Shown here in pieces: positions 11,764 through 24,500 of a DNA stretch of 64,000 nt. Below the pieces are notes generated by a model. That model saw nothing but the letters and a program-made list of their open reading frames with translations. It did not search any database and had not been told where the DNA came from. A program made the position numbers and the translations under genes. The stretch lies in contig NC_092671.1 in the NCBI RefSeq assembly GCF_964355755.1, positions 3,605,001 to 3,669,000 on the forward strand, given 5' to 3'. The DNA comes from Antedon mediterranea. Taxonomy: Eukaryota; Echinodermata; Crinoidea; Comatulida; Antedonidae. Each line of letters starts with the position of its first letter. The first letter of the stretch is position 1.

Positions 11764-12995
11764 ATAATAAATAATAAATAACATTTATAAAGCGCAAGAG
11801 ACAAAGGTTTCAAAGCGCTGTGTTTTCCAAGATCAGTGCAAGTAGTAGCGTGCGATTATGCTTCTCTGAAGAGATGAGTTTTGAGTTTAGTTTTAAATGT
11901 GATAACAGATTTTGATGAGCGTATTTCGAGTGGTAGAGTGTTCCAGAGTTTTGGGGCTGCGACAGCGAAAGCACGATCACCGTAAAACCGAGTTCTGGAA
12001 CGGGGTCCAGGTTTTAGAAGAAGTCTGCTGGATGAACGAAGCGAAGAGTTGGTTGACGGAGTAATGATGTCACATATGTAGGCTGGAGCACATCCGTTGA
12101 TGGCCTTATATGTCAGCAACAGGATTTTAAAACGAATGCGCTGATCAACAGGCAACCAGTGTAAGTCACGTAAAACGGGAGAAATATGTTCATGTCGTTT
12201 AGTGCCAGTGATAAGTCTTGCGGCGGAATTTTGGATTCGTTGAAGAGGAGACAGATAAGAAGTTGGTAGGCCGTACAGAAGCGAGTTATTACAGTCCAGA
12301 CGAGATGAAACAAAAGCATGAACAAGACGTTCAGTTGATGTTTTGTCAAGGTACTTACGAATCTGGCCGATCTGGTAAATTCCAAAGGAAGCACCACGGC
12401 AAACATTACGAATGTGTTCTTTTAAACCGAGGCTGTTGTCTAGTTGGACGCCTAGATTTCTGGCTGAGCTGGAGGTAGAGACACTAGTATCTCCGATATG
12501 GACCAAAGGAAATGATGATGCCTCACGGAACTTTGAATGAAAATGGATCATTTCAGTCTTGGAGTCGTTGAGCATGAGTTTATTTTGAATGGCCCATGAG
12601 CGAACATCTGCAATGCATGATTCAAGGCTGTTAACAGATTCAGAGTGATGTGTAGGTTTCATGATTAAATATAGTTGAGTGTCATCTGCATAGATCATAT
12701 GACGAACTTCCGGGTGGGAATCAATGATGTTGCTGAGTGGTCCAGTGTATAAGATGAAATCGAGTGGACCTTTTACGGATCCCTGTGGTACACCCCAGGG
12801 TAGAGCGAACTCATCAGACATCGAATCACCCACAATGATTGCTTGTCTACGATTCTCAAAATATGAAATAAACCATTTCAATGCGGTTCCGCTTATGCCG
12901 TATCTTTTATGAAGACGTTGAAATAATAAATCATGATTGATAGTGTCAAATGCTGCGGAGTAGTCGAGTAGAATAAGTACCGCTTCATTACCTTT
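11764..12995 (-). mobile_element. 5'-truncated L2/CR1-like LINE, reverse transcriptase C-terminal part
   Basis: The minus-strand frame is open from about 12994 to a stop at 11856 (about 378 codons). It starts at the RT motif A region (LILLDYSAAFDTINHDLL), then GVPQGSV (motif B) and YADDTQLY (catalytic motif C), the thumb region, and the C-terminal block RDLHWLPVDQRIRFK ... FYGDRAFAVAAPKLWNTLP typical of L2/CR1-clade LINEs. A stop immediately precedes the first LINE-like residue, marking the 5' truncation. The 3' end carries GCGCTTTATAAATG and a TTATT-rich tail (about 11764-11785), usual for this clade. Endonuclease and early RT are missing. Motif B is altered (SVKGPLDF where families have SV-LGPLLF), so this copy is probably dead. 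No target duplication was found. Confidence 0.92.
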
Positions 12996-13387
12996 CTAAA
13001 TAGGCCTACTACTGAGCTGACACGGAGTGAATTGGAAACTCTCTTTCCACATGAAGTTTCTTTCATTGTATCTCAGAATGCATGATCTCATCTCGAATGT
13101 TAGATCTCCATTGATTATGGTACTGGTTCCTCAGATGTCTGTATCTGGGTTGCACTTCTTTTTAGGTTGTGTTTTAAGTTAACTTTGGATGCGTTACGTT
13201 GTTCTCCCTTTGTTTCCTAAGTTTGTTACAAAATATGTTTTGTTAGCCCCCTGTCATTTTTCATATGATCGATATGTCCTGTCTAATTAAAAGAAAATCA
13301 TCTCTGACTGAGGATTAAGATATGTTGCATTAAACAAAAGTGTACCGGGTGCCGGGTCATCTCTCGGGTAATCTTGAAAAACACTTT

Positions 13388-13430
13388 TAATCATTCATTC
13401 ATTCATCTTTTTATTTCGGAATACCATGGT
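13388..13430 (-). repeat. LINE 3' tail (ATTC)n on the minus strand
   Basis: CATTCATTCATTCATC precedes TTTTTATTTCGGA. On the minus strand this reads TCCGAAATAAA-AGATGAATGAATGAATG, the same tail as at 58195-58230 on the plus strand. It looks like the end of a severely truncated LINE. From 12996 to 14500 nothing else is recognisable. Confidence 0.55.
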
Positions 13431-14503
13431 GACGTAATATATCTATAGCAAAAGAGAGAAAAAAAATCTTAATCATAAACAAAAATATTATATAGGCCTA
13501 AAAATATGTTATTTTGATAAACCTGCTGATTATAGACATGTAGTAACTATTATAGCTACGTATCATCAAAGTATTGCATAATAGAGGACCATCTTATTTA
13601 ATACATAATTCGATAGATGTGTGAACAACAACAACACTTCAAACTACTGAAATATCTTTACAAATATCAGGATCACTACTCGTGCTTAAATCCACTTATA
13701 TATACATTTAAATATTTAATTTGATATCTGATTTTCTACACGTTTGTCTCAGAGAAACTGGTGACAGTACAAGGCAGTACAGGTCTTGAGGCCTAAGTTG
13801 ATATATAAATACCCCAATTTCCATTGCTTATAAATTTGACTAAACTCGAGCAATTTGTGCAAACTGCCCTCTTTAGACTGAAGATATTGAAGTTATACGC
13901 GATGATTGGAAATGTTTTTGCTGCCCTCTTTAACAAGTTTCCATTATTTTTCGTTCAAAGTTAATATTGTTGAATCATAGAAAGGAACTTTTGATATCAA
14001 GTAATATTTAAAGAACACCCTCTATGTACACTCATTTCCAAAACTTTTTCCATTGGTATTTTTTAAACAGCGCCATCCTATGACACAATGTTTGCAAACT
14101 TTTTTGATCTGCAGTTAATGACACTATTTAAAATGCCGCCCTCTGTATTTTAATGTATTCATTTTTTCTAAAACTTTCTTTTTCTAAAATAACCTTGGGA
14201 ATAACGCAGCAGTATACTGGTTAAAATGTTTCTTTGCGTAAATTATTTAAAATTTCGTATTATTTATATTTAGAAAGGAAAGTGCGCTTTTGACAATCTG
14301 TCAGTTTTACTTTCTACATTGTTCTGTAATTTTTGTCATTTTATTTTCATAAGTTCATTTCGGAAATTAAAAATCAAATCAATTCAACTGACCGATTCCT
14401 TTCAATTTGACCCCATTCTACTGTTTCTGCCATTTCTTTTTAGTTGTTATAGATTTAGTACTAACTTGAATATAATGTACAAAGAAATTTTTTTTTTAAA
14501 GTT

Positions 14504-14655
14504 AGAGCTTCTTCGTAATGATGTGTAACAATGAATATCTGTTGAGCAGTCAATCTTGCTCTTAAAATATTCACCTTTTAGAGCTTCTTAGAATGATGCG
14601 TAACAATGAGTATCTGTTGAGCAGTCAATCTTGCTCTTAAAATATTCACCTTTTT
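14504..14655. repeat. Tandem duplication, 76-bp unit, two copies
   Basis: AGAGCTTCTTCGTAATGATG ... AAAATATTCACCTTTT is followed directly by a second copy with only a few substitutions. The near-identity points to a recent local duplication inside the BMPER intron. Confidence 0.92.
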
Positions 14656-15880
14656 CTTCCTGAATCGAAGTTAACTGTCAATTTTGTAATCTTGCTTCGG
14701 TGCGTGCGAAGTTTGAGTGATTTATAACTTTTCAACTGTTTAAATTTGGGCAAATCTTTGTTAGGCGTCCGATGATAAAATTTGTAGCTGTCACACTTCG
14801 GTTCAGGTCACTAGTGATAATTGGTGGTTAATTTCAGCTTGTATTATTTCACGTCTACCGATACATGTCAACTATTGTTAGTTATAAAAAGACCTAATTG
14901 CTCGCATGTTAGGCTTAAAAGGGTGTCAGGTAATAAAGTACTTTTAATAGTCACACGTCGTTGAGAACAACTATGACTAAGTGGTTTCTAGCCTCAATAA
15001 ATGTACTCTGTTCTAGACGGCGATTTGGCTTCTTCTCGGTAAAAAGAATGCATTCTGGCACACATGACGTTTTCATACGTTTACTTGAGCTGGAATCTAG
15101 TTTAGGACAAAATTATTGAAACATGAATCTCCGCTTTTGGCGCTCATAAATGAATATTAAACAAAGGAAAAGCCAAGGTATTGGCAATAATAACTTGTTT
15201 TACATTATGTAAATTAAAAATAAAATTACTTAACAATGTTGGTGAGTATGTTGAAATAAATTTAAAACTTGAAATACAAATGAAGGCTAGTCTACACTAT
15301 AAAACTACACAGTTTGCAAGGTTTGCTAAAGGTTTAGGCAAGATAAATTTCTAATGAGAAAAAACTAAAACTGCTGAATGCACTGAAATGAATTATAATC
15401 TGTGAGAAAAAAAAAATCGCATAAAACCAAGACTTTATACATTCTGCTTAATAAGGCACCTTACTGTTATTTTCAAGCCTGATTAAATTGCAACCCTTTA
15501 TATTATATCCGGTGTCGTGGAACTTAAGAAGTGGTCAGACTTTGTGGAAAAGGAATAGCTTTCTAGTTGTTCAAAGAACCGACAACTGTAAACATACATG
15601 CTTTTTAGAAACTGGTATGGGAATTGTATGGTGTTTTGTAGACGTATTGTATCTACATTATGTTAAGTTTAAAATGAAAACATTAAGATAAACTGTTGTT
15701 TCCTAAAGCAATTCAGAAGCACTTCGCCACATGTATTAGTTCTTAATGATTTATCATTTTTCAAGTTCAGGTTGAGGCCTACGGGGCTCATCAAACTTAT
15801 TATTACGTTCTGTATGTATCGGTTGATTACAATCATATCATATTACTTATTTTGACAATTATTCATAATTACTTTTTCAG

Positions 15881-15988
15881 GATGGAGACACGTGGTTACA
15901 AAGTCCGTGTGAAGAATGTAAGTGTACTGATGAGGGCGTCGTTTGCACTGTTAAGCAATGCCAACAGAGATACAAGAATTGTCCTAGG
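15881..15988 (+). CDS. BMPER: BMPER exon, middle of the last VWC domain
   Basis: 36 codons in phase 0 between the acceptor tactttttcag and the donor agg|gtaaga. The product DGDTWLQSPCEECKCTDEGV... continues the previous exon (KIFE + DGDTW) and carries C-x-x-C-x-C followed by VVCTVKQCQQ, the central cysteine block of a VWC domain. It corresponds to VWC5 of vertebrate BMPER (family pattern KIFQDGEMW...NCTICAC). The domain closes in the 21010 exon. Both flanking introns are large (14.3 and 5.0 kb). Confidence 0.93.
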
Positions 15989-17526
15989 GTAAGACTTTAA
16001 TTGTATATTAGAAAGTTATGGTAATACAATACCTATTTAAGGGAAACCCTTATTCAGGATACACACGAGGAAAATAGATTTTTTAACAAGTCCAGCCAAT
16101 ATCTGTTGAAGGGGAAACTTTATTGAATCTCGAAGATATTATCTCATTAGTTCAACTGTAGGCATACATTGATAATGTTACAACAGAGAAGAGTGATAAC
16201 ATTTAGGCCAATTTCAACAAAGCGACATCATACCTTGTGCGTTCAATTAACGATGCGGTGTGATCGATACGCACGCGTCGCCTTTTTGTATTTTGGGTGT
16301 TCAAATTGGCAAATTACTTTTAAGTGGAATGAACTTTAGGCTCGTAATTCTGGTTAAATAATAATGTTGACGCAGCGTATCCTGAATAGGAAATTTGGCA
16401 AATAACTAAAGCCGCAACATTTTGGGAGAATTTCCCTTTACTTTTTTTTTAGTTTTTTATTTCCGTATACCGTACATTTACAACCTTTCGTTTTTACGCG
16501 GAACATGAACTACGCTGCTGTCAAAAAAATTGTTTTGCACATGCTCCGAAACGTATGCGCATGCGTAGAATGATGTTGGTTGTATTTGTGGATCAGGGAG
16601 GTTTTTGGGCACCCATTTAAGAGTTTGTGGCTAGTTTGATGCTTCTGTCACATCCAACATTGAATCTACTAAAGTTACTCTGTTAATCCATGACCTGCAG
16701 ATTTACCATTTTACATAGGGCCAACAACTCATGTACAATTTAAAGTCCATAAAAAACATAATTGTCAGTCAACATAAGTATGATTATAATAACTTACACA
16801 TTTGTGAATCAGCTGTTATACAGAAGTTATATGTTGTGGAGTTGTGACTTGGTGGTTATGATGCTTGGCTGGGATCAAGCCCCGTTACATGTCAGGATTT
16901 TTCTAAGGACAAAATTACAACTCTTAAAGACTTGTAATAAGACTTTATTTATGTAGAGCATCTTGTGTATATGTTTGTCTTGTGAACCACTGAGATCCCT
17001 AATGATCAGCAACTGCTGGATGGATCACCCTCATTAAATATGGTGAAGTGAAAAAAAAAATATATATATATATATATATAATTACAACACGACGGATGCT
17101 TGATTTACTATCAATATTATATATATGTGGGATTCTCTTTACAGAAGCTACGCATTGTTAACTTCGTTACTGTCACGTTTAACAAACAATTAGCCATCTA
17201 TGTCATATTAATTCGAATGATAGCTAATTAAATTGAGACATTTGTCTCTGAAGAAGGGCCTGTTAGACAATTTCCTGACGTGCAGTCGGTCCAATAGACA
17301 TTCGGTCAGGGTTACTGAATAACATGTAGGCCTAATGATATCGTGTTTTGCTTCTGCCGATGGATTATATCCTTATTATCTTGGCCGACATTTTATTCCG
17401 AATGTATTGTATCCGGTGGTTAGTGTAATTTCTCAGTCATTACCCGTAAGCGCAAATTTCTTTTATAGATTTTATTAGGTAGCAAGAAAAATTACTGTGA
17501 TTACTTATTTCGGGACATACCCGAAC
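15989..17526. other. BMPER intron, no gene seen
   Basis: Only a (TA)n microsatellite (about 17050-17081) stands out. A 64-residue plus-strand frame at 16762-16956 shows no family motif. Confidence 0.5.
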
Positions 17527-17784
17527 TTATATGACTAGATTCCTCCATAAATTCCTATCTACCATTGTGACAGCCAATTCATCTCTCTGCATACCAGTAT
17601 CCATCTCTAGTACATCAATGTATGTGAGTGCTGGTCTTCCTTGTTTTGCAAGCCCATGTTTTGGCTGCCACATCAGAACACCTGCAATGATTTCTTCTTT
17701 ACTGTGATAACCGGTATCAAATGAATGGCATTTTACGTTCTGTATAAGACCAATCTCTTTGAGAAATTCAAACAGAGACCTCAA
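17527..17784 (-). pseudogene. LINE C-terminal fragment (RTE/CR1-like)
   Basis: The minus-strand frame of 85 codons contains VLMWQPKHGLAKQGRPALTY followed by IDVLEMDTGM...MVDRNLWRN up to a stop. WQPxHG-x-x-x-x-GRPxxTYxDxLxxDTG ... DRxxWR is the terminal signature of many LINE polyproteins, lying after the reverse transcriptase domain (family knowledge). The upstream 30 residues are not typical, and nothing like an RT core is visible beyond them, so this is a short 5'-truncated relic in the intron. Confidence 0.75.
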
Positions 17785-19582
17785 CTAACACTATGTGTTC
17801 TAGGGGTCACTATTTTCATGAAATCTAGAATGTTGTTGTGTAGAGATGCTTCACTAAAGAACCATTAAACTTTATTTTGGAAACGTTCATGAACGCGAAA
17901 TGGGACGACAAGAAATGACATGACACACCACTTTCGATCAAAACTAAGTGTCAATGAATAAATAATAATAATAGTTTATCAAATATTCAAATGTTAGTTA
18001 TTCGAGGAGGTGATTATTTTGGTAGGTACAGTGAGATAATTTAACTAGTAACATCTATAATATAATTGTACTAGGCCATAATTTTGTTTCTCTCTCCCCT
18101 GTCCGATGCTAGCGCCTTTAGAGCTGGGCAACCCCTGTATACATTAAGCAAAAATACTCTATCGTTTTGCTTCCCAAACCTCAAAATCATTATAAGATGG
18201 TACTCGTCCATTTTGGACGGACAACGGCTAGTATATAAATATAGAATTAAAGTCGTTCTCCTTTCCTTCCTCTGATTTTAAAAACACAGCACCTAACTTG
18301 GGGTCAATAATGACATGACATAAAGGAAGATAATGTTTTTGACAATGTCAAGACATCGTATGGTATCGGTGAGCATCATTCCGTTTTGTTACGGTTCATA
18401 GACATTTTGACTTTCATGCTAGAAAAATGACTTATAGATCTTTTTAACATCAGCAATATTTTTCTACAACAGCTGCGTTAAAAAATCTTGGCTACTCACT
18501 TCATCGGCCCGAGGTACTCTCACCCTGTCACCCTCAACCTATATTTAGCAACATGTGTAGGCCTACGAAATATGAAAATTCACCGTATTAGTAGGCCTAA
18601 CATTGATGAAAAGAAGAAAAAGATCATAGAAATAATCGTATAGTAAAATGTCGACGTTTTTTTAGGGGAAATATAATATATACATTCATAAACTCTTGTC
18701 TGTGTTTGTATTAGCTACAGGCAGTAAGCCACACACCGGTATGTTGTTGACCCGCTTCATGTTTGGAATAGTAGGCCTAGAACAAATTGGTAACATCGTG
18801 GACACACACGTTGAGACGCGCGCTTCTAACAATGTTAATATCTAGGCCTATGCTGCTGCCTGCTGCATTAAAAAATAACAGTATCTTCTTCGCGATGTAA
18901 CTGAAGACATAGAAATAATAAGAAGGCGATAATGACGTTTACTAAAACAATAAGAATATTATAAAGCCTAGGGATCTTTTACCGATGTTTATGTCGAGTT
19001 TCAAAGATTAGATACACAACACAAGTATTCGTATTAATGTCCCACCAAAAGTATGTCGAGACTAAAAAAAGGCCTACTATCGTTTTAGATTTAAGCATGG
19101 TTTTCAAGCAATCTAACAACAGGATGCTGAGCTCCGGAGATCAAATGGTTTATCAGTTCTATGCGCCGCAGAGAATATTTGCATAGGAAATGTATCATTT
19201 TGTTATTTTACGACAAGTAGCTGGTTTACCCTTAAACCAATGGTTACATGATAATCCTGCTTTATGGCCTATTCAAACGGAATGATGGAGGGGGAATTGC
19301 AGGGTCAGAAAGAGGTGAAAAGAGGGGTCAAGCGATGGAGAAAGTGCAATGGAAATGGAGAGTAAATAATATAGTATTGTTATTAAGGCGTGTCCCCTTT
19401 TTACGGATACACGGCAAATTAACAGTCCTCTGACTAAGTACCAGTTTTACGCGCGTCAGCAAAAACAGTGTAACTTTGTTTTCACATGAACATATTCAAT
19501 CATCATTATCATTTCCCACTTTGCTTTACCATTTTGATCAGATACAGTATTAATAATACCTAAAAATGTTTATAGTGTTATA
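17785..19582. other. BMPER intron, no gene seen
   Basis: AT-rich intron with several TAGGCCTA octamers (about 18558, 18593, 18771, 18843). The short frame at 18084-18275 lacks any family motif. Confidence 0.5.
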
Positions 19583-19895
19583 TAGTGAGTGAGTGGCCGA
19601 GCGGAAGACAGTGGAACCGTAATTACGTAGCCATAACATCGGCAGGGTTCGACGCTCACTCACTCTATGGTTCTGGTGGTAGAACGAGTCTTCTCGGATA
19701 AGGACTATAAACCGTATAGTAGGTCCAGTGTACACATCTAGCTCGTGTGCACTTTAAAGAACCTAGTACATCTTTCGAGACGAGTAGGGGGTTACCCCGG
19801 TGTATTAGTACATCACAGCCACTGATCACCAACTGGGCCCTCTGGGAGACCAGTCTTTGACTGAAGAGGTTTCCCAGTATAAATATATATTTCAA
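19583..19895 (+). mobile_element. tRNA-derived SINE
   Basis: A tRNA-like head begins GTGAGTGAGTGGCCGAGCGG, where GTGGCCGAGCGG (19593-19604) is a type-2 A box of the Ser/Leu kind. It ends with the B box GGTTCGACGCT (19646-19656) and the pairing arm CTCACTCACTC, complementary to the start. A roughly 230-bp body follows with CTCGGATAAGGACTATAAACC and GTGCACTTTAAAGAACC, words typical of conserved SINE central domains in deuterostomes (recall, not searched), then an AT-rich tail. The head would be transcribed by RNA polymerase III. Minus-strand open frames here (19550-19901) are shadows. Confidence 0.8.
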
Positions 19896-21009
19896 TTTCA
19901 ATAGTATTTTGTGCGTTTCATAGTATAACGAAAAGTAGACTAATGTGATTCGTCGAGGTGGCTAGCAGGGAACATTTTCGCCAGTGTAGCGTAGCAAAAA
20001 GCTATACAAAACAACCTTATTGCTACACATTTTGAAAATTGTGTAGCAAAAAATACAATACAAAACTATGTTTCTCGACTTAAAAATCAGTTTGATTAGC
20101 AATATTGCTAAACAAAATTTTTAAATGAAAATTTTCCCTGGGCTAGATTGCATTACACTCATTAAGTTCTAAGTGAATCTTGAGCCTTTTTATTTTTACA
20201 ATATGCCTAGAGTTTTATATTTCAAGATATGTATCATGGTTTGACATAAGTACATAATATTGTTGACATTTTGACCTTCAAGGCCGATTGTTACGACTGT
20301 TTTGGTTCGTTCATTTTTTACTATAAACTTCTCGAGAGAATAACTATTTGTTCCCGTCGAGGGATTTGGTGGGTGTGTGCGTAACGAGGCGGAAATAGCC
20401 TAGCCTTGACTGACCACACTACATTGAAGGGCAGATAACTGTCTTTCATTTAACGTTACGTTCGACCGACTTTCGTACCCAGGTTTCTAAAAGTTTACAA
20501 CACTTGTCTAAAGTGCAGAATGTGTAGTTGAATTTTGAACTTTGAAGTTGTTATTTTGTGGTTTAATACCAAATTCGTTTATACCATATAAATAAAGCGA
20601 TCAGCATGCTAAAATCAACGAAACATTTAAAACAAAATAAGAAAAAAATGTTAAGTTTTGAAATTGTTTACTTTTTAATATATTTAAATAAATTACAATA
20701 CGATAATATATAAACAAAAGTAGTTTAGGCCTAGGTTGTTTTAACTGCCCTCCATCGCGACCAAAATACAATCGCCTGCAGTTGAATTTCATTCAAGATG
20801 GGAGCTTCCGATTAATTAACGTTTACTTTACGTGTGTATGTATTGTATTCGTTGAATGGAGATTTTTTTTTCGTTGAAAGCCTGTCCTATTCGATCATGC
20901 TTCTCGTCGTTGTTGAATAGAACAAGTCAATTGTTCAACAAAATGATTTCCCTTCAACTCATAGACCTCTACATTCTTTTAAAATAATTACTGCTTTTGG
21001 ATTTTTCAG
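19896..21009. other. BMPER intron, no gene seen
   Basis: No exon or clear repeat is visible. The minus-strand frame at 20601-20792 has no recognisable motif. The end forms the acceptor atttttcag of the next exon. Confidence 0.5.
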
Positions 21010-21061
21010 AATCATGAATTTAAAACTCCGCTCGGAGAATGTTGTCCAAGGTGTATAGAAA
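21010..21061 (+). CDS. BMPER: BMPER exon, end of the last VWC domain
   Basis: A 52-bp exon too short for ORF scans. Acceptor atttttcag, product NHEFKTPLGECCPRCIE plus one base, donor aaa|gtaagt. GECCPRC closes the VWC domain started at residues encoded in exon 1447. The phase-1 end matches the acceptor phase of the VWD exon at 38273, so VWC and VWD modules are joined by a single linker codon (Lys) followed by NGVCTVYGDPH. The following intron is 17.2 kb and contains a candidate alternative first exon at 29020. Confidence 0.92.
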
Positions 21062-21540
21062 GTAAGTAATACAGAATTATATTATAATTGATATAAAATT
21101 ATATAATTATATAATACAAATATAGTACCTCGTATAACAACACACTTATTAGATCACATTATTCATTTACTTATCAGTGGAAAACTACATCCATTTATTG
21201 TCACTCATTTACATGTAAACTATTCATAGAAATTATGTTTGCCCCGAGATATACAAAAACAGACACATAAAAAATACAATTACAAAGTCATCACTCTCGT
21301 ACGGTATACTGACAAGCATTCAGTGCCTTTTATATAAAGGCCCGTTCATGCTTAGTTGTCACATTTAGGTCGGTATGAACCAACTTACATAATTAAACCT
21401 GAACTTTACAATTATCTTAATACAGTAATCATATTGCGAATGACATGTACCTTGCATGACCTTGACTGACACGACTTATCATGGTCATGTAGTTACCAAA
21501 TGGTATATCATGACTAAAATTGTCATGTTAACCTAATAAC

Positions 21541-21890
21541 AGGAAATTAAGGATAGTGCCATCAAACATTAATACATAGACGATAATTAGATTATGCATA
21601 TATTATAATGAATTAAATAATTTATTATAATTTCCTAGGTAAATATATTTATAATAAATACTTTACTAAATAAACATTATTCGAAATTGGTATTTGTTTT
21701 GGGGGTTTAGATAATCAGGAAATTAAGGATAGTGCCATCAAACATTAATACATAGACGATAATTAAATTATGCATATATTATAATAAATTAAATAATTTA
21801 TTATAATTTCCTAGGTAAATTATACTTTCCTAAATAAACATTATTCGAATATGGTCTTCGATTTGAGGATTTAGAAAATCGAGTTGGTTG
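21541..21890. repeat. Tandem duplication, 176-bp unit, two copies
   Basis: AGGAAATTAAGGATAGTGCC begins at 21541 and again at 21717. The two units stay nearly identical through the ATTATAATTTCCTAGGTAAA segment and the end (AAACATTATTCGAA), with a small deletion in the second copy. Confidence 0.92.
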
Positions 21891-22513
21891 TTAACTTTAC
21901 ACATCTCAGCATACAGTACTATTATTCCATATTTTAAAAATAATAATATAATAAAATAGGAGTACGGAAATATTGTACTATGGTGACGTCACTCAAGGAC
22001 GTAACATACACTCCTGCATTATGTTATAGAGCCCCTGATAACAGTGACGTATTATTTCCTCAACTTTCAATGACAAATTTGTTTTAATTTTACAAAGTTC
22101 AATTTTGTAAGCTTTTACTCTAACATAGCGTGTATATTATTACTATCACCAAGGCCAGTAGCAAATAAATAAGTACCCATTTAATTTTATATCATCCTTT
22201 CATGATAAATGATAAACGATTTCTGGAAACTAGGTAGACTTAATATGTCGCCGTCATGGTAGAATGTTGCTAATTAATTTAGTTTCATTTCTGGAGATAT
22301 TATTGGTCAGAAGTAGAGCATGTTATAGGGAGCAATTCAACATTAACCAAAATGCTATTAAAATATATACTGTAGGTACACTCGTCAACATCTCAATCTA
22401 TTATTCTTTTGGGGTCATTCATGCGTATATATAATTTCAATATTAATTTATCGAAATTGCAACATTTTTAAAACTGTTTTTCTGAGTAACCTACTTAACA
22501 GAACAATTTTATA

Positions 22514-22798
22514 TGGCAAGCCAAGTTCGCCAAAACAATTCAACAGGAAGGCTAAGCTGCATTCATCGTCGAGCCATTCAACGTCAACATAATTGTCAAT
22601 ACATTGTCAATCCAAAAACATTAATTGTCAAATCAAATATTCATTCAATCGTTGTCAAGTCATTGTATTTTCAACGCATTTTATTGTCAAGCGGACGAAT
22701 TTTATTGCCAAGCGGACCCATTTAACGTTCTAACGAACCGCTTGGATTGACGATGGATGAATTGTTGAATAGATTATTTTGACGGACTTGGCTTGCCA
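22514..22798. mobile_element. MITE with TA duplication and about 28-bp TIRs
   Basis: The left end TA|TGGCAAGCCAAGTTCGCC and right end GGACTTGGCTTGCCA|TA are inverted copies, and the inverted match continues imperfectly towards TTCAACA. Length is 285 bp. The interior is dominated by the word TTGTCAA and variants spaced 10-35 bp apart. TA duplication suggests a Tc1/mariner-mobilised miniature element (inference). The 70-residue frame at 22513 lies inside it. Confidence 0.8.
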
Positions 22799-24319
22799 TA
22801 AACACATCTCTCAGTGTATCTCTCTATACAAACATTGTATTGAATATTATATAGGGCTATATATTTCAGGTTCAATAGCCCCCAGTATTAGGATTGTATG
22901 AGGTCGATTGGGTATATGACATGTTTGTCTACCATAGAGTAATTTTTGCTCTTCGATCTATATACAATGATACATGTTATTGACTGTGAACCTTCTTCAA
23001 CGGTTCATCATTTTGTTCATGAACAAAATGTTAATTGTCAAAATTATTTCCTCGTTGGACAACACCACAGACCTATACCAATTTATTCTAATACGATATA
23101 GATTACTTCATTTCATGTATTGTATATATTGTTTTTTCATGTGTTTGTTGACAATGATGTTGACCAATGAAGGAATGTTCCGATACTTTACATTTTAAAA
23201 TTAGTATCACGTACATAGTGCTATAAAATAGTGTAAACCAATCTAGTTTTTTTAATTAAAATGTATAATATGAGACCCATCTTATTTCCCAAGAATTGTT
23301 GAAAAATGCTTCCAAAAGGCCGACTACATTGATACCCTATGGCTAAAATGTTAAGTTACTATTTTAATTCCGGTACATTCAATACCCGCCATTTGTTAAC
23401 TATAAGCTACACCGAATTCATTAATCCATGGTTACACGTATACAATTTTAACATTTAATCTATGAAGATATAAGTAACCCCGACGCCTCCACAAATAAAT
23501 GACAAGTAGAAAAACAATTGACTGTAGAGTAGTCTGCTATTTCATTTCATTTCATTATTTATTTGGTCTATTTGAGTACGGTACGGTACATAACGAAAGT
23601 TAAAGGCCATTCGATATGATGTTTCTTAAATTTATATGAAATCATGTCTGTCTAAATTTAGACAGCACAGTTTTATAACCTCACATTTGTTTTTGAAAAA
23701 CACATTAAGGGCATTTGTAGTAACATGTCTGTCAAAATGTACATGATACACGACTTCCCAAAAGTAATAATTTAATAATTGTTAAAATATTATAAGCCAG
23801 GGAATACATAATGTTGAAACAAGTTCATGAAACGCTAGGCTATTGGTCTTGTTGTTCCAGCGATTGGTTACCACAAACTTGGCCGTAAAAACATGATTTG
23901 GACCGGTGCAGAAAACAGCTGTTACTTAAGAGTGATGAATGATTTTAGAACAGGGTGGATTATTGAGTTTCTTCCGCTGTGGTTTGAGGAATCCGTTTCC
24001 TGAGGACCAAATAAATGATGCTTAGAACGTTTGATTAAAATAATATGATAAAGTTGAGTGTCAAAGGACGGCTGTCATTGATGTGTAGCCAATTAATTTT
24101 ATATTCAAATTCAGGATATAAATGCACGAAGTAGTAGAAATTGGGCGTAAAATAATGATGAAGTTTATAGGAGCTTCTTGCCAAAACATTTTTTGTGAAC
24201 TCCACATTATTATTCGCATGTAGGCCAACTGAAAATGTTAAGCATGACGACGCGAACGAGTTCCGGTTCGTTGACCTTCCGTCTTTTGCAACCTACCATC
24301 ATTACCACTTCGTCCCTTC
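22799..24319. other. BMPER intron, no gene seen
   Basis: AT-rich intron. ATTTCATTTCATTTCATTAT (about 23540) resembles a minus-strand LINE tail. The 74-residue frame at 22974-23198 has no recognised family. Confidence 0.45.
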
Positions 24320-24500
24320 CGCCACCCGGCTCCCAGCCACCAGGCATCTAGCCACCAGGCATCTAGCCACCAGACATCTTTCCCCCAGCTACCAGGCATC
24401 TTTCCCCCAGCCACCAGGCATCTTTCCCCCAGCCACCAGGCATCTTTCCCCCAGCCACCAGGCATCTTTCCCCCAGCCACCAGGCCTCTTTCCCCCGACC
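24320..24500. repeat. 22-bp minisatellite
   Basis: CAGCCACCAGGCATCTTTCC-type units of 22 bp are repeated about seven times, starting with shorter CTAGCCACCAGGCAT variants. Because 22 is not a multiple of three, each frame cycles through PPATRHL, SPSHQAS and FPQPPG. This explains the overlapping open frames on both strands (24195-24611 plus; 24238-24571 minus), which I do not call as genes. Confidence 0.92.

Noticed and set aside
12218-12478. 86-residue plus-strand frame
   Set aside because: Antisense shadow of the LINE reverse transcriptase.
19550-19901. Two minus-strand frames of 61 and 78 residues
   Set aside because: They lie entirely within the tRNA-derived SINE.
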